Shown here: one piece after another, positions 33,501 to 64,000 of the stretch
Numbering within the stretch: position 1 is the stretch's first letter
Layout of the letters: the number at the start of each line of letters is the position of its first letter
Source: Halichondria panicea
Lineage: Eukaryota > Porifera > Demospongiae > Suberitida > Halichondriidae
DNA: 64,000 bases
Reading direction: 5' to 3'
Assembly (NCBI RefSeq): GCF_963675165.1
Contig: NC_087385.1
Span: forward strand, 5,008,412-5,072,411
Notes under the pieces: model-generated
Database searches by the model: none
Told to the model about the DNA's origin: nothing
The model's input: only the letters and a program-made list of their open reading frames with translations
Translations under genes and position numbers: made by a program

Positions 33501-34245
33501 CGACTCTGTCCATGTTCAGTCCTACAAGCTGAGTCCACCCTACACCCCATATGCTGAGGTGAGCACATACGTATATATGACACGCATGTCGTAGATATGA
33601 GTTTTAGATAGCTATGCTTTTAGCTACCAAGTATGCTGAGCAACTACATGCATGTATATTATAATGGGCGGTGATGTACATGTAAAATGGGGTCTGAAGG
33701 CAACTGGGCATATCACTTGATGAGTTTGTACAGTTAGTAGCTTATACGTGGCTTGTAACCTCATGTGTGCAAAATACATGTATTCATTTGACACCTTACT
33801 TTACACACATACACACCCACAGACCAGCTGCATGTACCCTAGTCCCCCTATGCTCACTCCGGCAGACACACCCACCTTCAAGTACAAGTTGGAGCAAGGG
33901 CTAAGTCCTGACTCGAGCCTCGAGAATGTGTCAATAGCAAGCTGCTCTTATACGTCATATCAAGATCCTGGAGCTAATAGCATTTACCCACCAGACACGT
34001 TTGGCATGGAGCTGATGAATGAGCAGAACTGCAGCAGTACCGTCATGTACACAAATGAACAGCCGATTGATTTCAAGATGAATTCTGCGAATACCACGGG
34101 AGTTACACAGCGTACAGTCAACGATGCCAGGCTACGATACTCAGGGAGTATGCCGGGTCGTCATGGCACTAGCACCGAGGAGACAGAGAGAATCAGTCAA
34201 TGGTCCCAATGGCTAAAAGGAACAGCCCCTCCTCCAGTTTTCTAG
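25975..34245 (+). CDS. bHLH-PAS transcription factor (HIF/SIM/NPAS class)
   Basis: Twelve exons in phase, 661 aa: 25975-26000, 26139-26389, 27971-28032, 28283-28372, 29986-30186, 30299-30350, 30564-30690, 30926-31032, 32517-32664, 32806-33100, 33355-33558, 33823-34245. The bHLH is at ~residues 17-65 (HTRRQKENDTFAEIAQTLPT, LDKASVLRVAINFMKLR), class I by its DKASV.R helix. PAS-A starts at AVDGFVMVFSADGQVLYSSE (~114) and ends MRCAF...VYCSCYLKF. PAS-B includes KSKHSLDLSYKSLDRRIYWI, GYDPSEMVGLRAYEYFHPED and WGDWMWVRSKSYMMYNQ. The C-terminal ~300 residues are Ser/Pro-rich, as in a transactivation region. I see no LxxLAP oxygen-degradation motif, so HIF-type oxygen control is not supported. Class I members pair with ARNT (family knowledge). 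Three or four acceptors directly follow CA repeats. Confidence 0.93.
26599..26787. repeat. ~190-bp MITE in bHLH-PAS intron 2
   Basis: taccgtattttactggaat at the left and its reverse-complement relative attctagtaatacggta at the right. TA-flanked. Confidence 0.75.
27935..27969. repeat. CA-rich tract forming the bHLH-PAS exon 3 acceptor
   Basis: An interrupted CA repeat whose final CAG is the splice acceptor; exon 3 starts at 27971. Confidence 0.85.
30474..30553. repeat. (CA)40 tract before bHLH-PAS exon 7
   Basis: An uninterrupted CA repeat of about 80 bp ending 10 nt upstream of the exon 7 start (30564). Confidence 0.95.
32494..32515. repeat. CA tract forming the bHLH-PAS exon 9 acceptor
   Basis: About 11 CA units run directly into the acceptor CAG; exon 9 starts at 32517. 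Confidence 0.9.
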
Positions 34246-34919
34246 TTGGAACACGAACACACCAAACTATCGCATATAGTTACACACACACACACACTCA
34301 CATTCCCTAGACTCCTAGTAGATCTAGACCATACATTGTATATAGATAGACAAGTACTCATTAATTTCTTTTATCCATCACCTTTTTCCCATCCAAACAA
34401 TTATAATCCAATAATTTTGTTTTACTTATATACAACAAAAAGTGTGAACCTGTAATGAACCATCTATATAGTTGTTCCTAGCTACATGAGCTGGCTATAT
34501 TATAATTACACTCCACGTACTGATTGTCGTGCATGCATGCTGTATAGCAGGAAATTTTTGCTACTTGGCTTGAGAGCCCCTCAGAAGAAATATTCGTAAT
34601 TATAGATTGTAATATTCGCGTTTTAATGCCAGGAATGCCCACCAAGAGCTTTGCATGTGAAATACGGTTGCATGGAAGTTTATCCTAGTTTTAACTACTC
34701 TGCCCTCAAAAACGTGAGATTTTGCACTACACAAAAATGTCCCGCTATAACATACGGTATTAGAGCAAGCACAATGTAAGATAGATTACCGACAGAAATG
34801 ATACATATACAGTGTTAAACAGTTCAGACACAAATTGATGCTGATTTGACAAAATAATACGTACAAAACACATACAAAAACAACGAGTATTATTGTTCCC
34901 ACGTATCTATACTCTCTTG
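34246..34919. other. Convergent intergenic region
   Basis: 3' UTRs of the bHLH-PAS gene (+) and the TMEM63 gene (-). AT-rich, with a possible polyadenylation zone; no gene seen. Confidence 0.5.
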
Positions 34920-62442
<27,523 letters not shown>

Positions 62443-62790
62443 CTGCAAAGAATATGGATACAAATATGAAAACACCGTGCATGGATGCTGATGCCTCGGT
62501 GGAAGCTTTTACGACATGAATATAATTACTATTACGGGGCGTAATAGTTAATCCATGACAATAGTTTTTGTTTTAGCTCAAAGCTATTGATAATCTGCAT
62601 TACTGCATTGCAACAGTATAGAGCAGTTTCAGCAATAATCTGACATTCACACTACTGTAATACCTTGCTCACACATTGCGCACCGAAGTACAATAGCTCG
62701 AATGTTGAAAGATAAAGTTCAGTTTATTTGCAACATACATGCATAAACACTTTATGACATTTATAGATCTACATGTTCCTAATCAATACA
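62443..62790. other. Spacer/intron with element remnant
   Basis: Between the first visible TMEM63 exon and the multi-pass gene. It contains an eroded cctcggtg element (about 62487-62695). No TMEM63 exon was found here, although the upstream phase demands one. Confidence 0.5.
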
Positions 62791-64000
62791 TCACTTAGTT
62801 GCCAATATAGGTGCTATTAGTGGAGTGTATTCATCTGGATTTATTAAACGATCTGGAACGCTGTTCTCATCAATCGAAATCCGGCTTTTCGAGACATTGG
62901 TGAAGATGTAAAATCGGCAACATTTGATGAATGAGACGATCAATTTCCATGAAACATAGCACACAAAGTAAGCACAAGGTACACCAATTGAAATGTACAA
63001 TACCACCTTCGATACGTTATCGTACGCACGAATGTAGACATAAATACCCATTGTGAGGCCAAAGTATAACCACAAAAAAGAGTCAAGGGTGTTGTACTTG
63101 TCAATTCGATATGGACGCATAATAGCAACCACTGTAGACATTATGCAAGCTAGAAATTGATAAAAGAGAGAATAGTGTGACCCATTGATCGAAGACACCA
63201 ACACAATTCTCAACAAAAGGTAGAGTCCAGCAAACCAGCGATAGTCTCTTGTACCTGGGGTAGTGCCATTCTTGAAACAACCCTGAACTATGTTAGCCAT
63301 CTCGTGAAGTAAGGTACACCTGATTCTACAACAGAAAAGACATCTCTGGAAAATACGAATCTGATAGAACAAGATAAAAACAGTTGGGATAAAAACCATG
63401 GTAATGAGTACAAAGACAGAAATACCAAAATAAACAGCATAGTAGTTATTTGAGCTCACGCCATAAATACTTGCGTTATAGTACAATCTATATGTTTGGT
63501 TTCCATACTTGTCCAAAACAGGCACTTTCTGTAGCAGATAAAGTGAAATAGAACTGAATTTACAATACGAAAGTAGTATAAAAGTAGCAAAGGCATTCAC
63601 AACAGATCCTTTCAACTCCCAACTCCTACGACACCGTGCAAAACATTTATGAAATGGTTTCCAACAAATCACAAATATCTTAAATCCTTTGTTATGCATT
63701 GTTATGCACAAGTAAACAGCGACAGTGAAAAATATCGGGTAAAGCGCTATAATATATTCCAATGCCAACACAGTGAGCATGCTCACATCAGGGCCAATAC
63801 AAAATGATGGAATTAGAAAGTTAAAAAAGTCCAAACTGAAAATTCCATAGATGCCTGCAACAAAATCTACAACGACATTATAGGAACCATTGGCTAAAGA
63901 AATAGGATTGTTGCTGAAGACAGTGGTGATAATTTGGGCAGCCAATACAAATCCATTCAAGGCAGGAGATGCTACATTAATACGTAAAGCAATGACCAGC
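62791..64000 (-). CDS. Multi-pass membrane protein, C-terminal part
   Basis: One open frame of 402 codons from the window end to a TAA at 62793-62791, with no intron. It begins LVIALRINVASPALNGFVLA. Several strongly hydrophobic segments follow (DFFNFLIPSFCIG, EYIIALYPIFFTVAVYLCI, VSVFVLITMVFIPTVFILFY-like, GLYLLLRIVLVSS, VVLYISIGVPCAYFVCYVSW). Between them is a basic Cys-rich loop (WKPFHKCFARCRRSWELKGS), then VNAFATFILLSYCKF. The tail ends TPLIAPILATK. This matches, from memory, the C-terminal seven-segment module of large invertebrate surface proteins whose long extracellular parts vary. The function is not known to me. The 5' part lies beyond the window. It is on the same strand as TMEM63 and occupies the interval where TMEM63's 5' exons should begin. 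Confidence 0.65.
   Translation of the reverse strand, partial: LVIALRINVASPALNGFVLAAQIITTVFSNNPISLANGSYNVVVDFVAGIYGIFSLDFFNFLIPSFCIGPDVSMLTVLALEYIIALYPIFFTVAVYLCITMHNKGFKIFVICWKPFHKCFARCRRSWELKGSVVNAFATFILLSYCKFSSISLYLLQKVPVLDKYGNQTYRLYYNASIYGVSSNNYYAVYFGISVFVLITMVFIPTVFILFYQIRIFQRCLFCCRIRCTLLHEMANIVQGCFKNGTTPGTRDYRWFAGLYLLLRIVLVSSINGSHYSLFYQFLACIMSTVVAIMRPYRIDKYNTLDSFLWLYFGLTMGIYVYIRAYDNVSKVVLYISIGVPCAYFVCYVSWKLIVSFIKCCRFYIFTNVSKSRISIDENSVPDRLINPDEYTPLIAPILATK

Overview
This is an animal nuclear genome window, most likely from a marine demosponge. The evidence is a set of intron-rich metazoan genes with mostly short GT-AG introns, AT-rich spacers packed with short inverted-repeat transposons (MITEs), laccase-type multicopper oxidases, and a C-terminal multi-membrane-segment protein of a kind I associate with sponges, cnidarians and other invertebrates. 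The species assignment is inference. Genes were rebuilt exon by exon by checking splice sites and reading phase, so the coordinates are gene spans and the exons are listed in each entry.

Layout, left to right. 1-947: 3' part of an unrecognised coiled-coil-like gene (-). 1414-7973: complete 13-exon RCC1+BTB gene (RCBTB1/2 type, +). 8571-13499: three TNF-superfamily-like ligand genes with the same exon plan, one type II membrane protein (+), one with a cleavable-looking signal peptide (+), and one type II membrane protein (-). 17793-19208: ZNHIT1 (-), head-to-head with RTF2 (19371-21160, +) across only 162 bp. 21435-24148: glutathione reductase (+). 24371-25668: ANKRD49-like ankyrin gene (-), head-to-head with a HIF/SIM/NPAS-type bHLH-PAS transcription factor (25975-34245, +).

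34920-62442: C-terminal half of an OSCA/TMEM63 mechanosensitive channel gene (-). One of its introns is about 22 kb (38591-60634) and holds, on the opposite strand, a tandem array of four intronless, signal-peptide-bearing, membrane-anchored laccase-like genes (41541-59881). Copies 1 and 4 are open. Copies 2 and 3 are each interrupted by a single nonsense substitution. A fifth copy survives only as a promoter plus about 12 codons. 62791-64000: C-terminal part of a multi-pass membrane protein (-), which lies where the 5' half of TMEM63 would be expected.

The points I find most interesting are the laccase array nested in the channel intron, with intact, broken and fragmentary copies and two promoter classes; the TNF-ligand cluster with one member changed from membrane-anchored to secreted; MITE insertions that can be dated against empty sites inside the array; and the repeated use of CA-dinucleotide tracts directly at 3' splice sites. 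I saw no CRISPR array, rRNA or confident tRNA.
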